In this document: positions 25,964 through 34,037 of the stretch, piece after piece | Position numbering within the stretch: the first letter of the stretch is position 1 | Layout of the letters: every line of letters begins with the position of its first letter | Assembly: GCF_020180945.1 (NCBI RefSeq) | Contig: NZ_JAIPUL010000001.1 | Coordinates: 992,001-1,056,000, forward strand | Source of the DNA: Lacticaseibacillus kribbianus | Lineage (GTDB): Bacteria > Bacillota > Bacilli > Lactobacillales > Lactobacillaceae | Length of the DNA stretch: 64,000 nt | Direction of reading: 5' to 3' | Notes under the pieces: generated by a model | The model's input: only the letters and a program-made list of their open reading frames with translations | The model's database searches: none | Told to the model about the DNA's origin: nothing | Translations under genes and position numbers: made by a program

Positions 25964-27146
25964 GCGCAATCCCTGCTTTCTCCTTGGCTTTGCGTTCACT
26001 GGCGCTGATGTTCAGCATGATGCCGACCGAGGCCGACAGCACCAGCATCGATGAGCCGCCGTACGAGATGAACGGCAGCGTGACGCCGGTGACGGGAATC
26101 ATGCCCGACACGGCGCCGACGTTGAAAATGGTCTGAATTAGCATCATGGTGGCGATGCCGTACGCCATCAGCGCGTGGAAGTTGTTCTTGCTGCGCACCC
26201 CGACCAGGTAGCAGCGCATGATCAGGAAGAAAATGCCGCCGATCACCAGCGCCGCGCCGATCAGCCCGAGCTCCTCGGCGATCACCGCCAAGATGAAGTC
26301 GGTGTAAGGCTCCGGCAAAAAGCCGAGCTTCTGGCTGCTCATCCCCAGCCCCACGCCGGTCAGCCCGCCGTGGTCGATGGCCAAAAGCGAGTTGACCACC
26401 TGATTGCCCTCGAGCTTGACCCACTCGAACGGGTGGAACGCGGCGACGACCCGGCGCAGCTGGTAGTGCTTCAGCCAGCTGGCCGGAAACGTCAGGTGAC
26501 TGGCCGCGTAGTAGCCGCCGCCGAGCACCACCGCCATGATCCCCGCGAAGCCGAAGCCGTAGCGCTTGGGGATGCCGCTTGCGATCAGCATCACCGCGGC
26601 GATCCCGGTCAGGATCATCGCCCCCCCGGTGTCCGGCTCGACCAGGACCAGAACAATCAGAAACAGCACGAAGATCAGCGGTTTTCTCATGTCGCGAAGC
26701 CTGAAGTCGATGCGGCGCATCTGGTCCTGACGCATGGTGAACATGTGCGCCAGGTAGATGATCATCACGAGCTTGGCGAACTCGGTCGGCTGAATGCTGA
26801 TCGGCCCGGCGTCGATCCAAGCGCTGGCCCCGTTGACCGCGGAGGTCGGGTGAAGGATGCCCCGCAGGATCAGGTAGGCCAGACTTCCGAACAGCGCGAC
26901 GTTGGCGACCAACTGGAAGCGCCAGTCCCGCAGCACGCTGAGCCTGAAGTAATAAAACAGCGCGACGAGAACCAGCCCGAGCGCCACGAAGATCAGCTGC
27001 TTGAGCATGTACGTGGTCTGGTTGGCCCCGAAGCGAACCTGCGTGTAGTAGGCGCTGGCGGAGTACACCATCACCACGCCGGTGGCGCAGAGCAGAAGGT
27101 AGGGAACGAGTAGGTAGTAATCCAGGTAGTGAAGTTTCTTGAGCAC
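25956..27146 (-). CDS. ftsW: FtsW-type SEDS peptidoglycan glycosyltransferase
   Basis: A 396-residue SEDS protein with about ten membrane helices. Conserved stretches include MVYSASAYYTQ near the N-terminus, QPTEFAKLVMIIYLAH, VLVEPDTGGAMI, and the C-terminal VTGVTLPFISYGGSS with the family's Pro-rich loop. SEDS proteins polymerise lipid II; FtsW does so at the septum, RodA along the side wall. Position next to pyc favours the copy called ftsW in lactobacilli, but RodA cannot be wholly excluded. The start is GTG 27146 with AAAGGGCG upstream. The stop is five bases before the pyc start codon is completed, so they are coupled. Confidence 0.88.
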   Translation of the reverse strand: MLKKLHYLDYYLLVPYLLLCATGVVMVYSASAYYTQVRFGANQTTYMLKQLIFVALGLVLVALFYYFRLSVLRDWRFQLVANVALFGSLAYLILRGILHPTSAVNGASAWIDAGPISIQPTEFAKLVMIIYLAHMFTMRQDQMRRIDFRLRDMRKPLIFVLFLIVLVLVEPDTGGAMILTGIAAVMLIASGIPKRYGFGFAGIMAVVLGGGYYAASHLTFPASWLKHYQLRRVVAAFHPFEWVKLEGNQVVNSLLAIDHGGLTGVGLGMSSQKLGFLPEPYTDFILAVIAEELGLIGAALVIGGIFFLIMRCYLVGVRSKNNFHALMAYGIATMMLIQTIFNVGAVSGMIPVTGVTLPFISYGGSSMLVLSASVGIMLNISASERKAKEKAGIAHA

Positions 27147-27279
27147 GGCGGTCGCCCTTTCGCGGCAAAATGTAACATAATTCTACCACACATCCCGCAA
27201 TCGTGCGGCATTCGCGTGGCCACATGCGTCATTTCACCAACTGGCTGTCAACGGTCATACAGAAAACGGGCAGGAAACC

Positions 27280-27306
27280 AAAAAAGCCCTCGCAATGGAG
27301 GGCTTC
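27280..27306 (-). terminator. Rho-independent terminator of typA
   Basis: On the minus strand GAAGCCCTC and GAGGGCTTT form the stem around CATTGC, ending in TTTTTT, ten bases after the stop. Confidence 0.92.
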
Positions 27307-27316
27307 GGTGGTGCGA

Positions 27317-29164
27317 TTAGTCGATGTCTTTGGCCATCTTGCGGCGCTTGTCGGCCTTTTGACGCTCGCCGGTGTTCAGGATCTTCTTGCGCAGGCGAAC
27401 GGAGGTCGGGGTCACTTCGCAAAGCTCGTCGTCGTTCAGGAACTCGATGGATTCCTCGAGGCTGAGGTTCTTCGGGGTCTTGATGGCCGCCGCGTGGTCC
27501 TTACCGGCCGCACGGGTGTTGGTCAGGTTCTTCCCCTTCGTCGCGTTGACGGCGATGTCGTTGTCGCGGCTGTTCTCGCCGACGATCATGCCTTCGTAGA
27601 CCTCGACACCAGCGTCGATGAAGAGCTGGCCGCGGTCTTCGATGCTCTGCAGCGAGTACGTGGTCGCCTGGCCGGCGTTGATGGAGACCAGAGCGCCCGT
27701 GATGCGGCCCGGTTCCCAGTTTTTAACGACTGGCAGGTACTTCTCGAAGGTGTGGTTCATGATGCCGTAGCCGCCGGTGCTGGAGAGGAACTCGGTCGAG
27801 TAGCCGATCAGGCCACGGGACGGGGCGAGGAAGGTCATGCGGGTCTGGCCGTTCCCTTCGTTCTCCATGTTCTGCATCTCACCCTTGCGCTTGGACATGG
27901 CGTCGATGATGGTCCCGGTGTACTGCTCCGGCGTGTCGATCTGCACCTCTTCGAACGGTTCACAGGTCTGACCGTCGATTTCGCGGTAGATTACTTCCGG
28001 ACGGCCGAGCTGAAGCTCGAAGCCGGCGCGGCGCATCTCTTCGACCAGAATCGAGAGGTGCAGCTCACCACGGCCGGACACCATCCAGGCGCCGGCCTGG
28101 TCGGTGTCGTCGACGCGCAGGGAGACGTCCGTCTGCAGCTTGGAACGCAGGTAGTCCTCGAGCTTGCGCGCGGTGACCTTGTCGCCTTCGCGGCCGGCGA
28201 ACGGGCTGTCGTTTTGGAGGAACATCATCTGCAGTGTCGGCGGATCGATCCGCAGCACCGGCAGGGCCTCTGGGGTGTTGGCATCCGCGACGGTTTCACC
28301 GACGTAGATGTCGTCCATCCCGGACACGGCGATCAGGTCGCCGGCCTTGGCCGTCTGAACCTCGACGCGCTTGAGGCCGAAGAACCCGAACAGCTTGGTG
28401 ACACGGAAGTTCTTCTTGGTGCCGTCGAGCTTCAGAACGGACACGTTGTCGCCGACGGAGATCGTGCCGCGGAAAACGCGGCCGATGCCGATGCGGCCCA
28501 CGTAGTCGTTGTAGTCCAGCATGGAAACCTGAAACTGCAGCGGCTCGTCGGTGTTGTCGATTGGGGCCGGGATGGTCTTCACGATGGTGTCGAACAGCGG
28601 CTGCATCGTGTGCTCCTGGTCGGCCGGGTCGTCGGAATAGCTGGAGGTCCCGTTCAGCGCACTGGCGTAAACAATCGGGAACTCGAGCTGGCTTTCATCG
28701 GCACCCAGGTCGATGAACAGTTCCAGCACTTCGTCGACCACTTCCTCCGGACGGGCGCCCGGACGATCGATCTTGTTGATGACCACGATTGGAACTAGGT
28801 GCTGTTCCAGGGCCTTCTTCAGCACGAAGCGGGTCTGGGGCATGGTTCCTTCAAAGGCGTCGACGATGAGCAGCACCCCATCGACCATCTTCATGATCCG
28901 TTCCACTTCGCCCCCGAAGTCCGCGTGCCCTGGGGTGTCCACGATGTTGATCGTGGTGTCGCCGTACTTCACGGCGGTGTTCTTGGACAGGATGGTGATC
29001 CCGCGTTCCTTTTCAATGGCGTTCGAGTCCAAAGCGCGGTCCCCAATGGTCATGTGCTCAGCCAGGGTGTCGGATTGCTTCAGCATCTCGTTGACCAGCG
29101 TCGTCTTACCATGGTCGACGTGGGCAATGATTGCGATATTCCGAATGTCGTCGCGTGTCTTCAC
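27317..29164 (-). CDS. typA: Ribosome-associated GTPase TypA/BipA
   Basis: A 615-residue translational GTPase involved in 50S assembly and stress adaptation. G motifs are clear: [27 protein letters not shown] and [15 protein letters not shown]-like domains and the TypA-specific C-terminal domain follow ([24 protein letters not shown] region). The start is GTG 29164 with AAAGGAAG upstream. It is a single-gene unit with its own promoter, a terminator-like hairpin in its leader and a terminator at its end. The hairpin and a start-proximal AT-rich leader suggest regulation, perhaps by temperature or growth state. Confidence 0.97.
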   Translation of the reverse strand: MKTRDDIRNIAIIAHVDHGKTTLVNEMLKQSDTLAEHMTIGDRALDSNAIEKERGITILSKNTAVKYGDTTINIVDTPGHADFGGEVERIMKMVDGVLLIVDAFEGTMPQTRFVLKKALEQHLVPIVVINKIDRPGARPEEVVDEVLELFIDLGADESQLEFPIVYASALNGTSSYSDDPADQEHTMQPLFDTIVKTIPAPIDNTDEPLQFQVSMLDYNDYVGRIGIGRVFRGTISVGDNVSVLKLDGTKKNFRVTKLFGFFGLKRVEVQTAKAGDLIAVSGMDDIYVGETVADANTPEALPVLRIDPPTLQMMFLQNDSPFAGREGDKVTARKLEDYLRSKLQTDVSLRVDDTDQAGAWMVSGRGELHLSILVEEMRRAGFELQLGRPEVIYREIDGQTCEPFEEVQIDTPEQYTGTIIDAMSKRKGEMQNMENEGNGQTRMTFLAPSRGLIGYSTEFLSSTGGYGIMNHTFEKYLPVVKNWEPGRITGALVSINAGQATTYSLQSIEDRGQLFIDAGVEVYEGMIVGENSRDNDIAVNATKGKNLTNTRAAGKDHAAAIKTPKNLSLEESIEFLNDDELCEVTPTSVRLRKKILNTGERQKADKRRKMAKDID

Positions 29165-29206
29165 GTGTATTAACTTCCTTTCAGCGTGCCTGTTTGATTA
29201 CGGCAT

Positions 29207-29232
29207 AAAAAAACGTGTGTCGCGTCGACACA
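29207..29232 (-). promoter_or_regulatory. Terminator-like hairpin in the typA leader
   Basis: On the minus strand TGTGTCG-ACG-CGACACA is followed by CGTTTTTTT, a full intrinsic-terminator form, between the promoter and the start codon. It may attenuate typA expression. Confidence 0.65.
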
Positions 29233-29246
29233 GTCTTCGATAAAAC

Positions 29247-29252
29247 ATTATA
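29247..29252 (-). promoter_or_regulatory. typA promoter, extended -10
   Basis: On the minus strand TGCTATAAT gives an extended -10 with hexamer at 29252-29247. No convincing -35 is present, which fits an extended -10 promoter. An inverted repeat GCCGCA/TGCGGC sits immediately upstream. Confidence 0.75.
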
Positions 29253-29302
29253 GCACAGCCGCACGATTCTGCGGCAGTTTTCTGAAAACTTTTTCTGCAA
29301 GC

Positions 29303-30076
29303 CTAGGCCCGGCCCATCGCGGCCACGATTGCCGCATGAGCGCGCGGCATCGCCGCCACCACCAGCCCGGGCTCAAGCCAGGCCACGGGACCACCGTCCG
29401 GCCGCGTCACCTGCAGGCCAAGCCCGGCGCCGATTGCCGCGCCCGCCGCCACGTCCCAGGGTTGAAGAAACGACACGTAGCCGATCAGCTGCCCCAGGCA
29501 AAGCGCCGTGAAGGTCATGCCGGCGCTGCCGATCATGCGCGCCCCTGCGCTGGCCAGCGCCAGGTCGCCGAGGTGCTGCTGGTTGTGAATCGTCATGCGC
29601 GAGTTCACGCCGAGCAGCCCGTCCTCAAGCGGCAGGTCCGCAGGCCGCGGCAGCGGCACCCCGTTGAGCCGAGGCGCAAAGTCCGGGCCGCCCGCCAGCA
29701 GCCGGTCGGCCATCACGTCGAGAATCGCCCCGTAGACCGGCGCGCCGTCGACGTAGGCACCGAGCATCACCGCGAAGTTGGCGCGTTGCTTGACGAAGTT
29801 CATCGTCCCGTCGATCGGATCGAGGAAAAACACCAGCCCGGCCATGCTGCCCGGCCGTGGCAGGTTGGCCTCCTCGCCGACAATGCCCGCCTGCGGGTAC
29901 GCCGCGCGGAGCTTGTCAACGAGGAAGGCCTGGTTGGCGCGGTCGACGTTGGTCACTAGGTCGTTGCGGTTGCGCTTGGTCGCCACCGCAACGGGGGCGG
30001 CCATGGCGGCCAGCACGCGCTTGCGGCTCTGGTCGAACCAGTCCACCACCTGGGCGTGAAGCGTCGCCGGCGTCAT
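29303..30076 (-). CDS. Inositol monophosphatase family protein
   Basis: A 257-residue Mg2+/Li+-type phosphatase. Metal and catalytic motifs are visible: VGEEAN, FLDPIDGTMNFVKQ (DPIDGT signature), and the second signature QPWDVAAGAAIGAGLG. These enzymes hydrolyse inositol phosphates, NADP or related sugar phosphates; the substrate here is unknown. The ATG at 30076 overlaps the stop of the upstream UPF0223 reading frame (TGATG), so translation was coupled before that gene was shifted. Confidence 0.9.
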   Translation of the reverse strand: MTPATLHAQVVDWFDQSRKRVLAAMAAPVAVATKRNRNDLVTNVDRANQAFLVDKLRAAYPQAGIVGEEANLPRPGSMAGLVFFLDPIDGTMNFVKQRANFAVMLGAYVDGAPVYGAILDVMADRLLAGGPDFAPRLNGVPLPRPADLPLEDGLLGVNSRMTIHNQQHLGDLALASAGARMIGSAGMTFTALCLGQLIGYVSFLQPWDVAAGAAIGAGLGLQVTRPDGGPVAWLEPGLVVAAMPRAHAAIVAAMGRA

Positions 30077-30356
30077 CAGTCCGCCCTCAGCTTGACGCGC
30101 TTGCCGGTTTCGGTGCGCGCCGCCTTCACGACCAGGTACAGCGAGTAGCCCGAGGCGGCCTCGAACTCGCGCCCCAGCTGGCGCTCCGTCCCTTGTCCGG
30201 CACCACCTGCTTGAAGCCGGCGTACGCCGCCAGCAGGTTGGCGCGGTCCACGCCTTTTTCGAAGGCGTCCTCCACCAGGGAGTAAAAGGTGGTGACTAGG
30301 ACCATTTCGTCCGCGGTCCAGTCCAGATCCAGTGGGTATTGGTAATTAGGTTTCAC
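30076..30356 (-). pseudogene. UPF0223 family protein, disrupted by a one-base frameshift
   Basis: The first 54 codons read like a UPF0223 protein (MKPNYQYPLDLDWTADEM, TFYSLVEDAFEKGVDRA, AGFKQVVPDK) and then leave the family frame. In the next frame the expected end appears (TERQLGREFEAASGYSLYLVV, KAARTETGKRVKLRAD) and stops at the TGATG overlap with the phosphatase gene. Adding one base to the CCC at 30190-30192 (plus strand) restores a normal 93-residue product. Start is GTG 30356 with GGAGG upstream. It is either a recent inactivation or a base-calling error; function of the family is unknown. Confidence 0.85.
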
Positions 30357-30370
30357 GTGCCGCTCCTCCG

Positions 30371-31243
30371 TTAATCGATTGTTGAAAGTTTCGCCAGCAC
30401 CTTGGCCTCAATGGCGGCCAGCTCGTCTTGCTCGGCATTGTCGCCGGTGACCGGGGCCAAAAGCGTCGCGCCGCGCCCGTCGACCAGCATCGGCTGGGCG
30501 ATCGCCAGTGGCCCGTCGTCCCGGTCGACCAGAGTGGTCACCGGGGCCAGCAGCGCATCCCCGGCCAGGGCCGCGAGCAGCCGCTCGACGGCCGCCGCCC
30601 ACACCGCCGCACCCGTGGCCGCGGCGAAGGCGTCGCAGGCGCCTAGGGCGTCTTGCATGATGGCCCCGGCGTCCAGGTCCTTCATCAGACTGAGCGCCGG
30701 TGTGGTGCCGATGTAGGCGCGACTCCACAGTAACACGTAATCCTGCTGGGTGCCAACCGCGTAGGCGGTTACCGCGCTGAGCGGCACGGCAAAGCGCGTC
30801 GCTAAGAAACGCTCGAAGCAGGCCGACAGCGCCAGGGTCCCCACCCCGAACACGTCGGCCTTAGGCAGCCCCGAGATGCGCTGGGCAAAGTAGGTACCGA
30901 CCGCCGCTTCGCGCGTCGCCACCAGCACGACGCCGCCAAATCCCGCGGCCATCGCGGCATTCAGCACGCGGCGCATGCGCGCGACGTTCTCGCCTCGCAC
31001 CGCCTCCGCCGGCTCGTCGCCGTAGTCGGTGAAGATCAGCACGTCGGCGCTGGCCAGGCTCTTGGCCGTCGCCTTGGCGAAGTCGTTGGCGCCCAAAAGC
31101 GCAAGCGCCGCCAGCCGCTCGAAGTCAAGCGCCGCGGCGTCGGTGGCCTCAAGCGCCACCCCCAGCGGCAGCGGACTTTGAATCAGCCGCTCGCACACCC
31201 TCACCGTCACGGTGCTTTGCCCGCACACCACCACTTTTTGCAT
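30371..31243 (-). CDS. Lactate/malate dehydrogenase-like protein without catalytic residues
   Basis: A 290-residue protein whose overall plan follows LDH/MDH: an N-terminal nucleotide-binding start (VVVCGQSTVTVRVCERL), an ADVLIFTDYGDEP segment at the usual place, then LPKADVFGVGTLALSACFERFL and AVTAYAVGTQQDYVLLWS. In active enzymes these last two read LDxARFR and GEHGDS: the catalytic His is Gln166 here and the substrate-binding Arg and its Asp partner are not in place. It is therefore probably a non-catalytic relative or an enzyme of altered chemistry. It ends 15 bases before the UPF0223 start and may be co-transcribed with it. Confidence 0.65.
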   Translation of the reverse strand: MQKVVVCGQSTVTVRVCERLIQSPLPLGVALEATDAAALDFERLAALALLGANDFAKATAKSLASADVLIFTDYGDEPAEAVRGENVARMRRVLNAAMAAGFGGVVLVATREAAVGTYFAQRISGLPKADVFGVGTLALSACFERFLATRFAVPLSAVTAYAVGTQQDYVLLWSRAYIGTTPALSLMKDLDAGAIMQDALGACDAFAAATGAAVWAAAVERLLAALAGDALLAPVTTLVDRDDGPLAIAQPMLVDGRGATLLAPVTGDNAEQDELAAIEAKVLAKLSTID

Positions 31244-31419
31244 GTTGTCCCCCTACCGACTCCCACGAGTCTCTAATGATACCCGAAGGATACCGCTTTT
31301 TGACCCGATTGGCTACAATTATCGCCCGCCGGCCGCAGCATTGCACAAAACGGCCGGCGCATTCCCCCGAGGGAAACGCGCCGACCGCCTTTGCGCAATC
31401 GTGTCATCTGAGTCAAAAA

Positions 31420-32223
31420 TTAGGCCAAGCGCCACGAGACCGGGTCCTGGTTGTAGCGGAACGCCGCCTCTTTGGCGTCGTGCCCGCTGGTCCCAACCAG
31501 GGTCGCCAGGGCGTTCAACGCCCCGAGAATCGTGTGAAGCCGTGCGTCGATGGCGCGGGCCACCGGGCGGCATGCCAGGGCTGCCTGACCCTGCCCGAAC
31601 TGGTGCAGCGCCAGGCGCACCTGCGCGGCCAGGCCGAGTGCGGCCTGAGCGAGCCAGCCCACCAGCGTGAAGGCCGCACCGGCGGTCGCATCGCCTGCGA
31701 CCTGGCGCACCACCAGCCGGTCGGCGCCGACGGCCACGACTTGAACCTGACCGGCCGCGGTGAAGCGGCTGCCGGCGGCAATCGTGCCGGCGGTCATGCC
31801 GGTTGCCAGGGCAATCAGGCGCAGCCACGCACTCGGCTTGGCCGCGACCGTCCCGGCCACGTCTGCGGGAAGCACCGTGCCGGCCTGAACCTGCACGATG
31901 TCACCGGCGACCAGCTCCGCCGCGTCGACGGCGCGGGCGAGCCCGTCGCGCACCACCAGCACCTGGCGTGGCGCGTCAAGCCGGGCGAGCCAGCGGCGAA
32001 AGGCCGCGTGGCCCAGCAGGGTTGCCGCCGTGATCAGGGCAACCAGGGCAAACCCAACCATGCCGGAGGTGGTCCAGTCGCCGAGCACGACGCCAAGACC
32101 CAGCCCGAGCAGGATGATCGGGCGCAGGGCGAACGCCGGGCGTACCACGGCGCTCGTCCGCTTGAAAACTTGTTGTTGCTTGACCTCGAAGCGGGTCAAG
32201 CCGCTTTGTACTTGCATCAACAT
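31420..32223 (-). CDS. Degenerate P-type-ATPase-like membrane protein (actuator part only)
   Basis: A 267-residue protein. Two hydrophobic helices (about 31-49 and 53-71) are followed by a stretch very like the actuator domain of P-type ATPases: VRDG, VAGDIVQVQAGTVLPAD (106-121), then ATGMTAGTIAAGSRFTAAGQV (140-160). The dephosphorylation motif TGES is replaced by TGMT, and the whole phosphorylation domain (DKTGT) and ATP-binding domain are missing. It cannot be a working pump; it may assist or regulate an Mg2+ transporter, or be the remnant of one. Start 32223 has GAGGAG seven bases upstream, held in a hairpin, and the mRNA leader is an M-box. Confidence 0.65.
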   Translation of the reverse strand: MLMQVQSGLTRFEVKQQQVFKRTSAVVRPAFALRPIILLGLGLGVVLGDWTTSGMVGFALVALITAATLLGHAAFRRWLARLDAPRQVLVVRDGLARAVDAAELVAGDIVQVQAGTVLPADVAGTVAAKPSAWLRLIALATGMTAGTIAAGSRFTAAGQVQVVAVGADRLVVRQVAGDATAGAAFTLVGWLAQAALGLAAQVRLALHQFGQGQAALACRPVARAIDARLHTILGALNALATLVGTSGHDAKEAAFRYNQDPVSWRLA

Positions 32224-32227
32224 CGTC

Positions 32228-32253
32228 GATCTCCTCTCTACCCCGAGGAGGTC
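32228..32253 (-). promoter_or_regulatory. Hairpin covering the ribosome binding site of the P-type-ATPase-like gene
   Basis: On the minus strand GACCTCCTC faces GAGGAGATC across the loop GGGGTAGA (8 of 9 pairs). The right arm contains the entire Shine-Dalgarno sequence GAGGAG, so translation should need this stem to open. It begins 11 bases after the leader ORF stop. Confidence 0.75.
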
Positions 32254-32263
32254 CGATGCCGCT

Positions 32264-32356
32264 TTACCTCATTATTAAGTTAAGTGGCGGCACAAGGACA
32301 AATCTTCGGGGATCCGCATTGTCGGGGTTACCGCCATCAATCGCTGTTTGTTTCAT
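32264..32356 (-). CDS. Putative 30-residue leader peptide between M-box and structural gene
   Basis: An ATG at 32356 with AGGTGG about ten bases upstream opens a 30-codon frame that stops with TAA at 32264. The peptide begins MKQTAIDGGNPDNADPRRF and continues with VLVPPLNLIMR. It holds NP, DP and PP steps and acidic residues. Salmonella mgtA, also under Mg2+ control, has a short Pro-rich leader peptide (MgtL), whose translation reports on proline and Mg2+ levels; analogy to that case is inference. Its ribosomes would end next to the stem that masks the downstream ribosome site. Confidence 0.55.
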   Translation of the reverse strand: MKQTAIDGGNPDNADPRRFVLVPPLNLIMR

Positions 32357-32391
32357 GTGCTCACCACCTTTCATTCACGTTCCGTTGCACG

Positions 32392-32421
32392 AAAAAGCGC
32401 GCACCAATTGGGCATGCGCGC
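32392..32421 (-). terminator. Rho-independent terminator of the M-box riboswitch
   Basis: On the minus strand GCGCGC pairs with GCGCGC around a loop containing CCAATTGG, followed by TTTTT. It lies directly after the aptamer and is the expected expression platform. Confidence 0.85.
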
Positions 32422-32427
32422 GATCTG

Positions 32428-32590
32428 CATCCCAATCGTTTAGTTTTAGCACTATACGCCTAGAACCCTCGTTCAGCTACGTTAGCGCAAGCCTTTGTAG
32501 ACAAGCGCAGTTGACTCATTGGCATCTCTGGATGTTTCTGAGCAGCAGCATTGTTCGTATAGGAGCCTCACCTAACGGAAAGCACCGGTT
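32428..32590 (-). ncRNA. M-box (ykoK-type) magnesium riboswitch
   Basis: On the minus strand the diagnostic M-box blocks occur in order: CCGTTAGGTGAGGCTCCTAT, GCTGCTGCTCAGAAA, AGAGATGCCAATGAGTCAAC, AACGTAGCTGAA and finally AGTGCTAAAACTAAACGATT. These match the aptamer that binds Mg2+ and switches off Mg2+ transporter genes such as mgtE and mgtA. A consensus promoter lies just upstream and a terminator just downstream, so the gene that follows is expressed when Mg2+ is low. Confidence 0.95.
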
Positions 32591-32605
32591 TTCAACTACT
32601 TACTT

Positions 32606-32634
32606 ATCATACGTGATTGCCCGGCGGGTGTCAA
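32606..32634 (-). promoter_or_regulatory. Promoter of the M-box transcript
   Basis: On the minus strand TTGACA (32634-32629), exact 17-bp spacer, TATGAT (32611-32606). It is divergent from def. Confidence 0.92.
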
Positions 32635-32715
32635 GGCCGCGCCTTGCAGATTTTCTTTTTTGTTGCGCGCCGGTGTGGTAAGGTAATGAGGAATAATGAA
32701 TTGGAGGTCTGGACC

Positions 32716-33270
32716 GTGTATCTCATGAAAGACATCACCCGCGACGGGGCCCCGGTGCTGCGCGCCACCGCGCAGCCGGTCGCGTTCCCGCTTTCGGCTG
32801 AAGACAAGAAGCTGGCCGACGACATGATGGAGTACCTGGTGATCAGCCAGGACGAGAAGGAAAACGAAAAGTACAAGCTGCGCCCGGGCGTCGGCCTCGC
32901 CGCGCCGCAGGTCGGCGTTGGCAAGGCGATGGCCGCGGTGCTCGTGCCCGGCCCCGACGACGAGATTCTGTTCAAGGAAGTGCTGATCAACCCCGTCATC
33001 ATCAGCCACAGCGTCCAGGAGGCAGCCCTGTCCGAGGGTGAGGGCTGCCTGAGCGTGGACAAGGACGTGCCGGGCTACGTGGTGCGCCACGACCGCATCA
33101 CAATCCGCTACCAAAACGAGGCCGGTGAGACCAAGAAGGTGCGGCTCAAGAACTACCCTGCCATCGTCTGCCAGCACGAGATTGACCACCTCAACGGCAT
33201 CCTCTTCTACGACCACATCGACAAGAAGCAGCCCTTCCACATGAAGCCCGAGGGCATCCTGATCGACTAA
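32716..33270 (+). CDS. def: Peptide deformylase
   Basis: A 184-residue metal-dependent deformylase that removes the N-formyl group from new proteins. The three family motifs are intact: [16 protein letters not shown] and [12 protein letters not shown] (HExxH metal site). The insert after the first helix ([16 protein letters not shown]) is typical of Gram-positive type 2 enzymes. The start is GTG 32716, eight bases after GGAGG and giving the family N-terminus [14 protein letters not shown] 32725 is less well spaced. It is a single-gene unit with a very stable terminator. Confidence 0.97.
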   Translation: MYLMKDITRDGAPVLRATAQPVAFPLSAEDKKLADDMMEYLVISQDEKENEKYKLRPGVGLAAPQVGVGKAMAAVLVPGPDDEILFKEVLINPVIISHSVQEAALSEGEGCLSVDKDVPGYVVRHDRITIRYQNEAGETKKVRLKNYPAIVCQHEIDHLNGILFYDHIDKKQPFHMKPEGILID

Positions 33271-33289
33271 GCTTCACACAACTAAGCAC

Positions 33290-33355
33290 AAGACAACGGC
33301 GCCTGCCGCGAGCTTCCCTGATCCGGGGAGCTGCGGCAGGCGCCGTTGTCTTGTC
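33290..33355. terminator. Bidirectional terminator between def and the convergent gene
   Basis: A perfect 20-bp stem (AAGACAACGGCGCCTGCCGC with its complement) continues into a second GAGCT/AGCTC-type pairing around GATCC. It lies between two convergent genes and can serve both. Confidence 0.85.
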
Positions 33356-33381
33356 TCAGGAATCCAGTGCGGTGCAGGCCC

Positions 33382-33852
33382 TCACACCCGCCGCACATCC
33401 TCAACGTACTCGCGCGTCGCCGGGTTGACCAGGCGCGCCACATCGAAGTGGATCAGCCCGTCGCGCAGCCAAAAATCGGTGACCACGAACTCGGCGGCGG
33501 CTTCCGGGGTGACGGTGACCTGCCCCGCCGTCGCCATTTCCGCGGCTGCATCCACCAGCGCCTGCCCCAGCGTCGCCTTGGTGACCGCCTCAGCGTCCGA
33601 ATCCGGCGCCAGAGTCACGTACTCGAAGGCCGCGATGCCGTGGCCCCAGACGTCGGCGACCGGCGCGGCCGGCACCAGCGGCGACTCGGGCCAGCCAAGC
33701 GCCGTCAGGGCCGCGGTCACAACCTGATCGCACACCCGCTGGTTGCGCGCCAGAAACAGCCGCAGCGCACGGCGCCTGCGCAGCGCGCGCACGACCAAGA
33801 CGGCGAAAATCAGCGCCACCACCGCAATCACTGCCATCAACCACCAGATCAT
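33382..33852 (-). CDS. Membrane-anchored protein of unknown function
   Basis: A 156-residue protein that I do not recognise. An N-terminal membrane helix (MIWWLMAVIAVVALIFAVLVV) is followed by an Arg-rich stop-transfer run (RALRRRRALR) and a soluble, probably cytoplasmic domain rich in Ala and Val. No catalytic motif is visible. Start 33852 has AAGGAGGTG upstream, which is better than the upstream in-frame starts. It is a single gene, divergent from rpoY and convergent with def. Confidence 0.7.
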   Translation of the reverse strand: MIWWLMAVIAVVALIFAVLVVRALRRRRALRLFLARNQRVCDQVVTAALTALGWPESPLVPAAPVADVWGHGIAAFEYVTLAPDSDAEAVTKATLGQALVDAAAEMATAGQVTVTPEAAAEFVVTDFWLRDGLIHFDVARLVNPATREYVEDVRRV

Positions 33853-33954
33853 GTCAGCACCTCCTTGTGACTCCAGTATACCGCATCGACCAACCTGGCC
33901 GCATCTGGACACGCCTTGCCGGCGGGCGTTAGGGCGTGGCGTCACGCCGCCATC

Positions 33955-34037
33955 TATGATAAGATAGTCGTAACTGTTGAAGAAACTTCAACATTTGACC
34001 GGTAAATCGCTAAATCACCCCGCTCACGGGGAGTTTT
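33955..34037 (+). promoter_or_regulatory. rpoY-rnjA promoter region and leader with terminator-like hairpin
   Basis: A TATGAT -10 candidate (33955-33960, no clear -35) is followed by the hairpin GTTGAAG-AAA-CTTCAAC (33976-33992) and then by CCCCG-CTCA-CGGGG with a TTTTTT tract (about 34017-34036), 26 bases before rpoY. The pair could form an attenuator; the second hairpin may also end a short upstream transcript. Confidence 0.5.

Noticed and set aside
22604-26008. A 1134-codon open frame on the plus strand opposite pyruvate carboxylase
   Set aside because: The minus strand encodes a complete, motif-perfect pyruvate carboxylase. Long antisense frames are expected in GC-rich DNA, and this one has no ribosome site, no known motif and a composition biased to Arg, Gly and Val.
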